Counted from the first letter of the stretch, positions 34,956-44,651 are shown. The stretch: DNA of 64,000 nucleotides from Streptomyces fungicidicus (GCF_003665435.1 NZ_CP023407.1:5133501-5197500), one strand, 5' to 3'. Program-made: numbers and translations. Notes: a model not told the origin generated them from the sequence alone.

Positions 34956-35090
34956 GGGGCCCACTCTATAAGGAGGGGGCTGTGCGGACCGGCTGTCGGC
35001 CGCGGGTCCGTTCCGGCTGGTCGTGCCCGCGCGGCGCAGCCGGGCACCGGCACGGCCCCGCGCTTTGCGGAGTGCCCCGGCCGGGGGTGC

Positions 35091-35825
35091 TCACAGGCCC
35101 AGCAGCCACCTGCCGCCGCCCAGCAGCGCACACAGGGACACCGCGTGGAACAGGAACAGCCACAGGCCCGCCGGTACGTGCGTCAGCCTCGACAGCTGGT
35201 CCGCGTCGGAGTCGCCCGCCCCGCCGCGGGAGCGCTTGGCCTGCAGCTCGAAGGCCGGACGCACCCCGCCCAGGAGCAGGAACCACACCACGGCGTACGC
35301 GAACGCCGCCTGCACCTGGGGTCCGGCCAGCCACGACACCAGCACGAACGTGCCGCCGGTGACGAGCACCGACATCGCCCCGTAGGCGTTGCGGATCATC
35401 ACCAGCATCGCCACGAGGAGCGCCGTGGCCAGCCACAGCAGCAGCGTGATGCGGCCCGCGCCGAGCAGCGCGGCGCCGCCCAGGCCCAGCAGCGGGGGCG
35501 CGGTGTAGCCGGCGGCGGCGGTGAGGATCATGCCGATGCCGTGCGGTTTGCCGCGGCTGACGGTCAGGCCGCTGGTGTCCGAGTGCAGGCGTATCCCCGT
35601 CAGCGTGCGGCCGGTGAGCAGCGCCACCAGACCGTGCCCGCCCTCGTGGGCGATGGTGACGGCGTTGCGGGAGAGCCGCCACAGCCCCTGCGGCACCACG
35701 ACGGCGGCCGCGGCGGCCAGAGTGGCGAACACCACCCAGGTGTCGGGGTCGGGCTGGGTGCCGGAGACCTCGTCCCAGAGGGAGGCGAGTGAGGCGGCGG
35801 CGACGGTGCTGACCATGCTTTCCAT
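35091..35825 (-). CDS. M50-like integral membrane metallopeptidase
   Basis: A 244-residue polytopic membrane protein with about six hydrophobic segments. The zinc motif HEGGH (in AHEGGHGLVALLTGR) sits at the end of a membrane helix, the pattern of the M50 peptidase group. This group includes regulated intramembrane proteases, but many short members have no known substrate. There is no PDZ domain. GGAAG precedes the ATG. It is divergent from the SRAP gene with only 51 bases between. Confidence 0.78.
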   Translation of the reverse strand: MESMVSTVAAASLASLWDEVSGTQPDPDTWVVFATLAAAAAVVVPQGLWRLSRNAVTIAHEGGHGLVALLTGRTLTGIRLHSDTSGLTVSRGKPHGIGMILTAAAGYTAPPLLGLGGAALLGAGRITLLLWLATALLVAMLVMIRNAYGAMSVLVTGGTFVLVSWLAGPQVQAAFAYAVVWFLLLGGVRPAFELQAKRSRGGAGDSDADQLSRLTHVPAGLWLFLFHAVSLCALLGGGRWLLGL

Positions 35826-35876
35826 GTGCTTCCGATTGCTCCCTCTGCGCGTGCGGAGTCTGGCAGTGTTGCACGT

Positions 35877-36692
35877 ATGTGCGGACGGTATGCAGCGAGT
35901 CGCAGGCCCGAGGATCTCGCGGGAATCTTCGGGATCGAGAAGTGGGAGCCGGAAGAGACCCTGGAGCCCGACTACAACGTGGCGCCGACCAAGGAGGTCC
36001 TCGCCGTACTCGACCGTGTCCTCAAGGACGTGGCGGACCCGCGCCCGGTTCGGCAGCTGCGCAAGCTGAAGTGGGGTCTGGTGCCCTCCTGGTCCAAGAC
36101 GCCCGAGGGCGGCGCCCGGATGATCAACGCCCGCGCGGAGACCGTCCACGAGAAGCCGTCCTACCGCCGGGCCTTCTCCTCCCGGCGCTGCATCCTGCCC
36201 GCCGACGGCTACTACGAGTGGGTCACCGGCAAGGAGGAGCGGGACCTGGAGGTCGAGGGCAGGAAGAAGCGGCCCCGCAAGCAGCCGTACTTCGTGACGC
36301 CCGCCGACGGCTCGGTGTTCGCCATGGCCGGGCTCTACGAGTTCTGGCGGGACAGGACGCTGCCGGACGACCACCCCCAGGCGTGGTGGGTGACGTGCTC
36401 CGTCATCACCACCGAGGCGGAGAGCGACCCGCTCGCCGTCTCCCCGGCGGACGGACCGCACGCGCTCGCCGAGATCCACCCGCGGATGCCGCTGATGCTC
36501 ACCCCGGACCGCTGGGACGCCTGGCTGGACCCCGCCCGCACCGACGTCGGCGAACTGCGCGAACTGCTCGCCCCGCCGCCCTCCGGGCTGATGCGCGCCT
36601 ACCCGGTCGGCACGGCGGTCAGCAACGTCCGCAACAACGGTCCGGAGCTGCTGAAGGAGCTGGCCGCGCCGGAAGAGGGCACACTCTTCTGA
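35877..36692 (+). CDS. SRAP-domain protein (HMCES/YedK type)
   Basis: A 271-residue SOS-response-associated peptidase-like protein. The start MCGRYA places catalytic Cys2 at the mature N-terminus, where it forms a thiazolidine crosslink with abasic sites in single-stranded DNA. YNVAPT, WGLVPSW, INARAETV and CILPADGYYEW are the conserved motifs, and EIHPRMPLML supplies the active-site His. It protects abasic sites from breakage at replication forks. The start is fixed by Cys2. Confidence 0.93.
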   Translation: MCGRYAASRRPEDLAGIFGIEKWEPEETLEPDYNVAPTKEVLAVLDRVLKDVADPRPVRQLRKLKWGLVPSWSKTPEGGARMINARAETVHEKPSYRRAFSSRRCILPADGYYEWVTGKEERDLEVEGRKKRPRKQPYFVTPADGSVFAMAGLYEFWRDRTLPDDHPQAWWVTCSVITTEAESDPLAVSPADGPHALAEIHPRMPLMLTPDRWDAWLDPARTDVGELRELLAPPPSGLMRAYPVGTAVSNVRNNGPELLKELAAPEEGTLF

Positions 36693-36693
36693 C

Positions 36694-37353
36694 GTGACCC
36701 CCCACACCACTCACGCCCCGGACACGACCGAGACCGTCGCCACGGAGGCCGGCCCCGCCCGCATCACCTGGCACCGCGCGCGAGGGCGGGCCCGCCTAGT
36801 CCTCGCGGTGAGCCACGGCGCGGGCGGCGGCATCGAGGCCCGGGACCTCAGGGCGCTCGCCGCCGGGCTGCCCGCGCACGGCGTGACCGTCGCCCTCGTC
36901 GAGCAGCCCTGGCGGGTGGCGGGCAAGAAGGTGGCACCCGCCCCGAAGACCCTGGACACCGGCTGGCGCGGCATCTGGCCCGCCCTGGCGGAGCCGGGCC
37001 TGCCGGTGGTCTCGGGAGGGCGCAGCGCCGGAGCCCGCGTCGCCTGCCGCACCGCCACGGAACTCGGCGCCCGCGCGGTGCTCGCCCTGAGCTTCCCGCT
37101 GCACCCGCCGGGCCGGCCGGAGAAGTCCCGCGCGGACGAACTGCTCGGCGCCGGGGTGCCCACGCTCGTCGTGCAGGGCGGCAACGACCCGTTCGGCAGG
37201 CCCGGGGAGTTCCCGGAGGGCGACTACGAACTGGTCGAGGTGCCGCACGGCGATCACGGCTTCGCCGTCCCCAAACGGGCGGACATCACACAGGAGGAGG
37301 CCGTTTCCGTCGTCACCGCCGCCGTCGTGCGGTGGACCGGCACGCTCGGCTGA
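36694..37353 (+). CDS. Alpha/beta hydrolase of the KANL3/Tex30 type
   Basis: A 219-residue alpha/beta-hydrolase-like protein. SHGAGGG follows the first strand, GGRSAG is the nucleophile elbow, QGGNDPFG carries the acid and HGDHGF the catalytic His. The substrate is unknown. Its GTG starts one base after the SRAP stop, so the two genes form an operon. The sigma-R promoter of the next gene begins just after its stop. Confidence 0.83.
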   Translation: MTPHTTHAPDTTETVATEAGPARITWHRARGRARLVLAVSHGAGGGIEARDLRALAAGLPAHGVTVALVEQPWRVAGKKVAPAPKTLDTGWRGIWPALAEPGLPVVSGGRSAGARVACRTATELGARAVLALSFPLHPPGRPEKSRADELLGAGVPTLVVQGGNDPFGRPGEFPEGDYELVEVPHGDHGFAVPKRADITQEEAVSVVTAAVVRWTGTLG

Positions 37354-37358
37354 GGCCC

Positions 37359-37385
37359 GGGAATGCCCGGGCGGCTCCCGCTGTT
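37359..37385 (+). promoter_or_regulatory. Sigma-R-dependent autoregulatory promoter of sigR
   Basis: GGGAAT (37359-37364) is followed by 18 bases and GTT (37383-37385), the sigma-R consensus. The expected transcript starts near 37393, far enough upstream to include an extended sigR reading frame, as reported for the inducible p2 promoter in S. coelicolor. Confidence 0.85.
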
Positions 37386-37662
37386 GGGAGGGACGTATGT
37401 GCCGGTGAACGGCATGGCCGTCGTAGGAGAGGAAGTCCGCCCCATGGGTTCGACCACCTGCCCACCCGCCTCCCGCCCCCATTTCGTGGACGGGCTGCGC
37501 CCGGCAGTGTCTGATTCGACCCGCGGCGCCCGCGCCGACCTCGACTGGACGGTGCTGCACGCGGCCACGACCGCCCCTGTTCGGGCGGCGGGCGGACCGG
37601 ATCGTCGTCTATCCTCCGATTCGGGTGGGACCGGTCACGGTCGCACGACAACACTGGAGGAG

Positions 37663-38349
37663 GTGGGTCCGGTTCCCGGTACCGACGCAGGGACCGAACA
37701 CGGCCAGGCGGAGCAGCCCGAGGGCCGGGGCGGCACGGGCACGGAGTCGACCGCGGAGCGCAGCGCGCGCTTCGAGCGGGACGCGCTCGAGTTCCTCGAC
37801 CAGATGTACTCGGCCGCGCTGCGCATGACGCGCAACCCGGCCGACGCGGAGGACCTGGTCCAGGAGACCTACGCCAAGGCGTACGCGTCCTTCCACCAGT
37901 TCCGCGAAGGCACCAACCTCAAGGCGTGGCTGTACCGGATCCTCACCAACACGTTCATCAACTCCTACCGCAAGAAGCAGCGCGAGCCCCAGCGCAGCGC
38001 GGCCGAGGAGATCGAGGACTGGCAGCTCGCGCGTGCCGAGTCGCACATGTCCACCGGTCTGCGCTCCGCGGAGTCGCAGGCGCTGGACCACCTGCCCGAC
38101 TCGGACGTCAAGGAAGCCCTCCAGGCGATCCCGGAGGAGTTCCGCATCGCGGTGTATCTCGCGGACGTCGAGGGCTTTGCGTACAAGGAGATCGCCGACA
38201 TCATGGGGACACCCATCGGCACGGTGATGTCCCGTCTGCACCGGGGGCGCCGTCAGCTGCGCAACATGCTGGAGGACTACGCCCGCGAGCGCGGACTGGT
38301 CCCGGCCGGCGCCGGAGAGTCGAACGAAGCGAAAGGCTCGGGGTCATGA
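37663..38349 (+). CDS. sigR: ECF sigma factor SigR, thiol-oxidative stress
   Basis: A 228-residue ECF sigma factor, the main regulator of the disulfide-stress response. Region 2 is [22 protein letters not shown], and region 4 is [23 protein letters not shown]. The GTG at 37663 gives the family length of the stable form. The frame stays open upstream, and an in-frame GTG at 37507 would add 52 residues, matching the unstable, stress-induced longer form described in S. coelicolor. The stop overlaps rsrA (ATGA). It should direct transcription from the promoters at 37359 and 5700. Confidence 0.95.
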
Positions 38350-38657
38350 GCTGCGGAGAGCCGCACGAAACCGATTGCGGTGAGATCCTCGATCACCTCT
38401 ACGAGTTCCTCGACCGCGAGATGCCGGATTCGGACTGCGTGAAGTTCGAGCACCACTTCGAGGAATGCTCGCCCTGCCTGGAGAAGTACGGGCTCGAGCA
38501 GGCGGTGAAGAAGCTGGTCAAGCGGTGCTGCGGGCAGGACGACGTGCCCGGCGACCTGCGCTCCAAGGTGATGGGCCGGATCGATCTGATCCGCTCCGGG
38601 CAGGCCGTGCCCGACCAGGACGTCACGGCCTCCCCGGCCACACCGCAGGAGTCCTGA
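38346..38657 (+). CDS. rsrA: Zinc-binding redox-sensitive anti-sigma factor RsrA
   Basis: A 103-residue ZAS-family anti-sigma factor that binds SigR when reduced. His37-x3-Cys41-x2-Cys44 forms the zinc motif with Cys11. Cys3, Cys31 and a C-terminal CC pair are also kept as in the characterised protein. Oxidation makes a disulfide, releases zinc and frees SigR. The ATG overlaps the sigR stop, so the pair is produced in step. Confidence 0.95.
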
Positions 38658-38793
38658 CACCTCGCCGTTCCCCGGCCTCAGTGTCACTCGAACGTGCTAA
38701 TCCGCGGGTTATCGGCCCGTGGAGGCACCTCCCCCCGTCCTAGGCTCCGGAGCCTGGTGTGCGGCACGGCGGGCACGGGCGGGGGAGGGGCTC

Positions 38794-40191
38794 ATGGAGG
38801 CGTTACCGGCACGGGCTCGCGTCTACGTCGTCTGTGTCACCCTGACGGCCCTGGTCTGTCTGGTCCCGCCACCGGGCCTCCTGTCGTCCTCCCCGGCCAC
38901 CGGGGTCCCCTGGTGGCCGGTCGTCCCGCTCGCCGCGCTGTACGCCGGCTGCGAGCGCCTGGCCCGGTCGCGTCCGGTCGCCACCCCGCACCCGGGCGGA
39001 GCCTCCTACCCCGTCCTGCTCGCCGGGGCCTTCCTCCTCCCCCCGTCCGGCGCGGCGCTGGTCGCGCTGGCCGGGGCGCTGCCGCTGCCCGTGGAGCAGC
39101 GCCCGTACCTGGTGCGCCGGCTCTGGCGGACCGGCCGGCTGGTGCTCGCGGTGTGGGCCGCGAGCCGGGTCCACCTGGCGGTGGGCGGCCGGGAGGCGGT
39201 CGCGGACTGCGACGTCCCCGGCGCGCTCGGCACGGCCGGGGCCGCGGTGCTGGTGTTCTGCCTGGTGCTCACCCTGCTGGACGGCGGCATCCTGGCGCTC
39301 ACGGCAGGCGTGCTCCCGCGCGGCGGGCGGACGTCGGCCACCGCCGCCTGGTGGCAGCTGTTCCTCCGGTCGCTGGTACCCCTCACCGTGCACGGCCTCG
39401 CCGGCCTCATGATGGCCCTGCTCTGGCGCAGCCCGTACGGCCCGGTGGCCGCGCTGCTGGTGCTGCTGCCGATGGGCGTGTCCTGGTGGGCGTTCGCCCA
39501 GTACCACCGGGAGCGGGCCGCCCACCAGGCGACGATCCGCGCGCTCGTCCAGGCCGTCGACATCAAGGACGGCTACACCCGCGGGCACAGCGAACGCGTC
39601 GGACAGGCGTCCATGATGATCGCGCGGGAGCTCGGTCTCGACGACGACCGGGTCGAGGTGCTGCGCTTCGCGGGCATCCTGCACGACGTCGGCAAACTCG
39701 GCGTGCCCACCCGGCTGCTCACCAAGAACGGTCCGCTGACCCCCGAGGAGCGCCGGGTGATCGAACTGCACCCCGAGTACGGGCACGAGATGGTGCGGGG
39801 CATCTCCTTCCTCGGCGAGGCCCGCGCGGCGGTGCTGCACCACCACGAACGGCTGGACGGCAGCGGCTACCCCTACGGGCTGGCGGGCAGTCAGATCCCG
39901 GAGTCCGCAAGGGTCGTCGCGGTGGCCGACGCCTTCGACGCGATGACCTCCACCCGCTCCTACAGCAGGGCGCGGCCCGTGCCCGTGGCGCTGGAGGAAC
40001 TCCGGCGGTGCGCGGGAGCCCACTTCGACCCGCGGATGGTGGCCGCGCTGGTCCGCGCGATCGGACGGTCCGGCTGGCGTCCCGCGGTGACCGCCGACGA
40101 CGTGCGGCCGGACGCCGACGGCCACCGGCCGCCCGCCGCCGTGACGGAGCCCGCCGGACCCGTCACCGACCGGCCCGGGGCGCGACGGTGA
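38794..40191 (+). CDS. Membrane HD-GYP domain protein
   Basis: A 465-residue protein. About seven hydrophobic segments fill the first ~240 residues. The C-terminal half is an HD-GYP domain with RGHSERV, LHDVGKLG, HHHERLDGSGYP and ADAFDAM, so all catalytic motifs are present. HD-GYP enzymes hydrolyse cyclic di-GMP, which controls Streptomyces development. GGGGAGGGG precedes the ATG. Its stop overlaps the next gene (GTGA), which encodes a related membrane HD protein. The membrane part is not a known sensor domain. Confidence 0.87.
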   Translation: MEALPARARVYVVCVTLTALVCLVPPPGLLSSSPATGVPWWPVVPLAALYAGCERLARSRPVATPHPGGASYPVLLAGAFLLPPSGAALVALAGALPLPVEQRPYLVRRLWRTGRLVLAVWAASRVHLAVGGREAVADCDVPGALGTAGAAVLVFCLVLTLLDGGILALTAGVLPRGGRTSATAAWWQLFLRSLVPLTVHGLAGLMMALLWRSPYGPVAALLVLLPMGVSWWAFAQYHRERAAHQATIRALVQAVDIKDGYTRGHSERVGQASMMIARELGLDDDRVEVLRFAGILHDVGKLGVPTRLLTKNGPLTPEERRVIELHPEYGHEMVRGISFLGEARAAVLHHHERLDGSGYPYGLAGSQIPESARVVAVADAFDAMTSTRSYSRARPVPVALEELRRCAGAHFDPRMVAALVRAIGRSGWRPAVTADDVRPDADGHRPPAAVTEPAGPVTDRPGARR

Positions 40192-41489
40192 GGCCCCGGC
40201 TGCACACCGTGGTGCTCCTGTGCGCCGCCGTCCTGGCCGCCGGCTGCCTGGGCGCCACCCTGTACAGCGGCGTCGAGGAACGCGGCGCCGCCCTCGCCTT
40301 CGGGGTGCTCGTCGCCGTCGGCGAGCTCACCCGCCGCAGCGGGACCCGGATCAGGGAGGCCGCGCCGCTCGCCGCCGCGGGCTCGCTGGCCTACGCGCTG
40401 CTCGGCGAGGCCGCGGGGCGGCCCACGCACCACGGGGCCGCCCAGGTCGTCACCGTGGTGCTCGCCGCGTCCCTGCTCGGCAGCGTGCCGCACGTCGTGC
40501 GCGGCGCCGGCCCCGCCCTCGACCCGTCGGCCCGCCGGGTGCTCACCGTCGGCTTCGTCGCCGTGTGCTTCCAGCCCCTGTACAGCCAGGGCGCCTTCGA
40601 CGGCTGGAGCGGGTCCGCCCACGCGCTGCTGCTGCTCGCGCTGCTCTCCCTCACCGCGCTCTGCGACGCCGTGCTCGCCGCCGCGCTGGCCCACTCCCGC
40701 ACCGGATGGCCCTTCCTGCCGGCGCTCCGCGACGAACTGCGGGCCCTGCCCGGCATCGGCGCCGCCGTCATCGCCACCGGCGCGGTGACGGCCCTCGGCG
40801 TCGCGGTCGTCGGGCTGTGGGCGCTGCCCGTCTTCTCCGTGCCCCTGCTGCTCGCACAGCTGTCCTACCGCCGGTACGAGGCGGTCCGCGCCACCTACCG
40901 GCAGACCATCGCCTCCCTGGCGCGGGCCACCGAGATCGCCGGATACACCCCGGCCGGGCACGCCCACCGGGTCGCCGCCCTCGGCCAGGCGGTGGGCCGC
41001 GACCTCGGGCTGACCGAGCCCGAGCTGACCGTGCTCGAGTACGCCGCCCTCATGCACGACATCGGCCAGCTCAGCCTCGTCGACCCGGTCCCCGCGGGCG
41101 CCACCGCCGTCCTGCCGGCCGCCGAACAGCGGCGGATCGCGCTGCTCGGCGGCGCCGTGGTGCGCCAGACCGGGGTGGACCCGCGCGTGGCGGCGATCGT
41201 CGAACGCCAGGCCGACCCGCACCGGGAGCAGCCGCTCGCCGCACGTATCGTCCGGGTGGTCAACGCGTATGAGGAGAAGTCCCGGGAAGGAGGGCCCGGC
41301 GGGCCGCTGACCGCGTTGGAGGAACTGCGCCTGGGCACCGCCGGCGAGTACGCGCCGGAGGTGGTCGAGGCGCTGGCCCGGGTCCTGTCACGGAACACGG
41401 AGGGGACGCGTGAACACGGAGGCCGAGCGTGGCGGGAGCCGCGAACGGGACTGTCTGACCCTGCCCGAGGCTGGGTAACCCATGGGTAA
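40188..41489 (+). CDS. Membrane HD-domain protein, probable paralogue of its upstream neighbour
   Basis: A 433-residue protein with a multi-helix membrane half and a C-terminal HD domain. HAHRVAALG and MHDIGQLS keep the HD residues, but the GYP loop (the HHHERLDGSGYP of the neighbour) is missing. It may be catalytically altered or a regulatory partner. The overlap with the upstream gene implies co-translation. Confidence 0.8.
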   Translation: MRPRLHTVVLLCAAVLAAGCLGATLYSGVEERGAALAFGVLVAVGELTRRSGTRIREAAPLAAAGSLAYALLGEAAGRPTHHGAAQVVTVVLAASLLGSVPHVVRGAGPALDPSARRVLTVGFVAVCFQPLYSQGAFDGWSGSAHALLLLALLSLTALCDAVLAAALAHSRTGWPFLPALRDELRALPGIGAAVIATGAVTALGVAVVGLWALPVFSVPLLLAQLSYRRYEAVRATYRQTIASLARATEIAGYTPAGHAHRVAALGQAVGRDLGLTEPELTVLEYAALMHDIGQLSLVDPVPAGATAVLPAAEQRRIALLGGAVVRQTGVDPRVAAIVERQADPHREQPLAARIVRVVNAYEEKSREGGPGGPLTALEELRLGTAGEYAPEVVEALARVLSRNTEGTREHGGRAWREPRTGLSDPARGWVTHG

Positions 41490-41591
41490 TGAGCGCCCTC
41501 ATGGCCGTACGTGGTTGGATGCGAAGGAGAGGGTGTACGGGGGCGCGGACAGGTACGGCCAGCCCACCGACGGAACTGGCAGGCGGGAATC

Positions 41592-42572
41592 GTGAGGATC
41601 TTCGGCAAGGGACGGAACCGGCCCTCCGCCTCCTGGCGGCAGGCCACGGACCGCGCGTTCACGCTGATCGGCGACGGCCGGTACGAGGACGCGGGCGCGC
41701 TCCTGACCAGGGCCGCCGATCTGGAACCCTGGCTGTCGGAGTCCTGGTTCAACCTGGCGCTGCTGCACAAGTTCCGGCACGACTGGGAGCAGGCGCGGGC
41801 GGCCGGCCTGCGCGCCGTGGCCCTGCTCGACCGCGACACCGGGGCTCCCGACTGGTGGAACGTCGGGATCGCCGCCACCGCCCTGCAGGACTGGCCGCTG
41901 GCCCGGCGGGCCTGGCAGGCCTACGGGCTCAAGGTGCCCGGACCGGCCACCGACTCCGGCGAGCCCCTCGGCATGGAGCTGGGCAGCGCGGCCGTACGGC
42001 TGTCCCCGGAGGGGGAGGCCGAGGTCGTCTGGGGGAGGAGGCTGGACCCCGCCCGGATCGAGGTGCTGTCCATCCCGCTGCCGTCCTCCGGGCGCCGCTG
42101 GGGCGAGGTCGTCCTGCACGACGGCGTGCCGCACGGGGAGCGGAGCACCGCCGCCGGGCACACCTACCCGGTGTTCGACGAGATCGAGTTGTGGGCGCCC
42201 TCGCCGGTGCCCACCTGGGTGGTGCTGCTGGAGGCCGCGACCGAGGCAGACCGGGACGCCCTGGAGCAGCTGGCCTCCGACGCGGGGTTCGCCGCCGAGG
42301 ACTGGTCGTCCTCCGTACGGCTGCTGTGCCGGATGTGCTCGGAGTCCCGGATGCCGTCCGACGAGGGCGAGGGCGAGCATCTGGACCCGCACGACCACAG
42401 CGAGCCGGGGCATCCCGGCCCGCTCGGGCACCGGACGGACGGGCAGCTGTGGGTGCCGGAGCGGGAGTGCGGCGTGGCCGCGCCCGCTTCCCTGGTCCGG
42501 GGGCTGCTCGACGGGTGGGTCGCGGACAGCCCGGACTCGCGGGACTGGCGGGATCTTGAAGAGGTCTGCTGA
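41592..42572 (+). CDS. Tetratricopeptide repeat protein
   Basis: A 326-residue protein. Residues ~10-100 hold two or three TPR helices (RAFTLIGDGRYEDAGALLTR; WFNLALLHKFRHDWEQARAA). The C-terminal part has an unrecognised domain with LLCRMCSES and a His/Asp-rich loop that may bind metal. The GTG at 41592 has GGCGGGAATC before it. It lies upstream of def with a 113-base gap. Function unknown. Confidence 0.78.
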   Translation: MRIFGKGRNRPSASWRQATDRAFTLIGDGRYEDAGALLTRAADLEPWLSESWFNLALLHKFRHDWEQARAAGLRAVALLDRDTGAPDWWNVGIAATALQDWPLARRAWQAYGLKVPGPATDSGEPLGMELGSAAVRLSPEGEAEVVWGRRLDPARIEVLSIPLPSSGRRWGEVVLHDGVPHGERSTAAGHTYPVFDEIELWAPSPVPTWVVLLEAATEADRDALEQLASDAGFAAEDWSSSVRLLCRMCSESRMPSDEGEGEHLDPHDHSEPGHPGPLGHRTDGQLWVPERECGVAAPASLVRGLLDGWVADSPDSRDWRDLEEVC

Positions 42573-42685
42573 GGCACGGCCCCGCGCTCCCGGCTGAGAC
42601 GCGGTCCCGCGCTCCCGAGGGGGCGACTCACCGTACTCTTGTCAGGTCGCAACCCCGGTTTCATTCAGGAAGGCACACGTCGGTC

Positions 42686-43336
42686 ATGGCTCAGCAGGAC
42701 ACCGATCAGCAGCACGCGGGCGTGCTCCCCGTCGACGGCGAGGGGTACGTCATCGACACGGAGGGCTGCGAGGAGCGCGAGACGGCGTGGCGGGAGCGCG
42801 GCACCTCGCGCCCGATCACCGTGGTCGGCAACCCGGTGCTGCACCAGGAGTGCCAGGACGTGACGGACTTCGGCGAGGAACTCCAGCAGCTGGTCGCCGA
42901 CATGTTCGCCAGCCAGCGCACCGCCGAGGGCGTGGGCCTGGCCGCCAACCAGATCGGCGTGGACAAGAAGGTCTTCGTCTACGACTGCCCGGACGACGAG
43001 GGTGTGCGGCACGTCGGTGTGATCTGCAACCCGGAGCTGGTCGAACTGCCCGCCGAGAAGCGCCGGCTGGACGACAGCAACGAGGGCTGTCTGTCGGTGC
43101 CCACCGCGTACATGCCGCTGGCCCGCCCCGACTACGCCGAGGTGACCGGCCGGGACGAGCAGGGCAACCCGGTCCGGGTACGCGGCACCGGCTACTTCGC
43201 CCGGTGTTTGCAGCACGAGACCGACCACCTCTACGGCTACCTCTACATCGACCGGCTGTCCAAGCGGGAGCGCAAGGACGCGCTGCGGCAGATGGCCGAG
43301 AACGAGCCGCGCTACCCCGTGGTGGCCAACGGCTGA
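42686..43336 (+). CDS. def: Peptide deformylase
   Basis: A 216-residue peptide deformylase that removes the formyl group from nascent proteins. The three motifs are intact: GVGLAANQIG, EGCLSVP and QHETDHLYG (HExxH, metal-binding). An N-terminal ~45-residue extension precedes the catalytic domain. A long hairpin follows. Two initiator tRNA genes lie in the same window, a loose functional parallel. Confidence 0.95.
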   Translation: MAQQDTDQQHAGVLPVDGEGYVIDTEGCEERETAWRERGTSRPITVVGNPVLHQECQDVTDFGEELQQLVADMFASQRTAEGVGLAANQIGVDKKVFVYDCPDDEGVRHVGVICNPELVELPAEKRRLDDSNEGCLSVPTAYMPLARPDYAEVTGRDEQGNPVRVRGTGYFARCLQHETDHLYGYLYIDRLSKRERKDALRQMAENEPRYPVVANG

Positions 43337-43377
43337 CCGGCCCCCGGAGGTCCGCCGGACCCCCCTCCGCCTTCGCA

Positions 43378-43421
43378 CGAACGGCGTCCGATCGAGCACT
43401 TCTTCGATCGGACGCCGTTCG
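43378..43421 (+). terminator. Terminator of def
   Basis: Perfect 18-bp arms (43378-43395 and 43404-43421, CGAACGGCGTCCGATCGA) with an 8-base loop, about 40 bases after the def stop. Confidence 0.85.
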
Positions 43422-43565
43422 TCTGTCTGCCTCCAGAGGTAGTGAAAGAAGCAAATCCGTTCCCAGAACGGTCAGTTGTGGTGCTGAATGGGGGTGTGGG
43501 ATACGCACGGCGTGCGCCCGGCTCGGGGGTGGGCGCGCCAACTGGCGGCAGAGAGGGGTTTGTTC

Positions 43566-44651
43566 GTGCATGCTTTGTCACACGGCACCACATCGACACC
43601 GACCACCATCGCAGTTCCACCGGCGCTGTCTCTCCCGGCGATCGAGGCGGCTTTTCCCCGGCGACTCCACCCGTATTGGCCGAAGCTTCAGGGCAAGACC
43701 CGGGCGTGGCTGCTCGAAAAGCGGCTGATGCCGGCGGACAAGGTGGCGGAATATGCCGACGGCCTGTGCTACACCGACCTTATGGCGGGCTACTACATTG
43801 GCGCCCCCGACGAGGTCCTGCAGGCGATAGCGGACTACAGCGCGTGGTTCTTCGTCTGGGACGACCGGCACGACCGCGACATCGTGCACGGCCGCCACGC
43901 CGCCTGGCTGCGGCTGAAGGACCGGCTGCACGGAGCCCTCGACAGCCCCGTCGGCCACCTGGACCACGAGGATCCGGTGGTCGCCGGCCTCGCGGACAGC
44001 GTGCGGAGGCTGTACGCCTTCCTGCCGAGCACCTGGAACGCCCGGTTCGCGCGGCACTTCCACCGGGTGATCGAGGCGTACGACCGGGAATTCCACAACC
44101 GCACGGAGGGCATCGTCCCCACCGTCGAGGAATACCTGGAACTGCGCCGTCTCACCTTCGCGCACTGGATCTGGACCGATCTCCTGGAACCGAGCGCGGG
44201 GACCGAACTGCCGGACGGAGTGAGAAAGAACCCGGCTTATCGCAGGGCGGCGCTGCTCAGTCAGGAATTCGCCGCCTGGTACAACGACCTGTGCTCTCTG
44301 CCGAAAGAACTGGCGGGCAGCGAGGTGCACAATCTCGGAATCAGCCTCATCGCACACGAGAAATTGACTCTCGAAGAGGCGATCGTGGAGGTGAGGCGTC
44401 GCGTCGAGGAATGCATCAGCGAATTCCTGGACGTGGAGAAGGACGTCCTGCGCCTCGCCGACAGCTTGGACGACGGCACTGTCGGAGGAAAGGAGACGAG
44501 TGCCGCCGTGCGCGCCTGCGTCGGCAACATGCGGAACTGGTTCAGTTCCGTCTACTGGTTCCACCACGAGTCCGGCCGGTACCGGGTGGACAGCTGGGAC
44601 GACCGGTCCACGCCCCCGTACGTCGACAACGAAGCGGCAGGTGAGTCATGA
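43566..44651 (+). CDS. cyc1: Epi-isozizaene synthase (sesquiterpene cyclase)
   Basis: A 361-residue class I terpene synthase that cyclises farnesyl diphosphate to epi-isozizaene, the first step to albaflavenone. DDRHD (99-103) is the magnesium motif, and NDLCSLPKE (NSE) the second metal motif. The length and the ending HHESGRY...DDRSTPPYVDNEAAGE match the characterised S. coelicolor enzyme. GAGAGGGG lies before the GTG; the longer upstream frame is unsupported. The cytochrome P450 start overlaps its stop by 4 bases, as in the known two-gene operon. Confidence 0.95.
   Translation: MHALSHGTTSTPTTIAVPPALSLPAIEAAFPRRLHPYWPKLQGKTRAWLLEKRLMPADKVAEYADGLCYTDLMAGYYIGAPDEVLQAIADYSAWFFVWDDRHDRDIVHGRHAAWLRLKDRLHGALDSPVGHLDHEDPVVAGLADSVRRLYAFLPSTWNARFARHFHRVIEAYDREFHNRTEGIVPTVEEYLELRRLTFAHWIWTDLLEPSAGTELPDGVRKNPAYRRAALLSQEFAAWYNDLCSLPKELAGSEVHNLGISLIAHEKLTLEEAIVEVRRRVEECISEFLDVEKDVLRLADSLDDGTVGGKETSAAVRACVGNMRNWFSSVYWFHHESGRYRVDSWDDRSTPPYVDNEAAGES

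Noticed and set aside
30460..35792. Two very long plus-strand frames (690 and 1087 codons)
   Set aside because: They run antisense to hisN, SMR, rsgA, aroA and the M50-like gene and are not coding by motif content.
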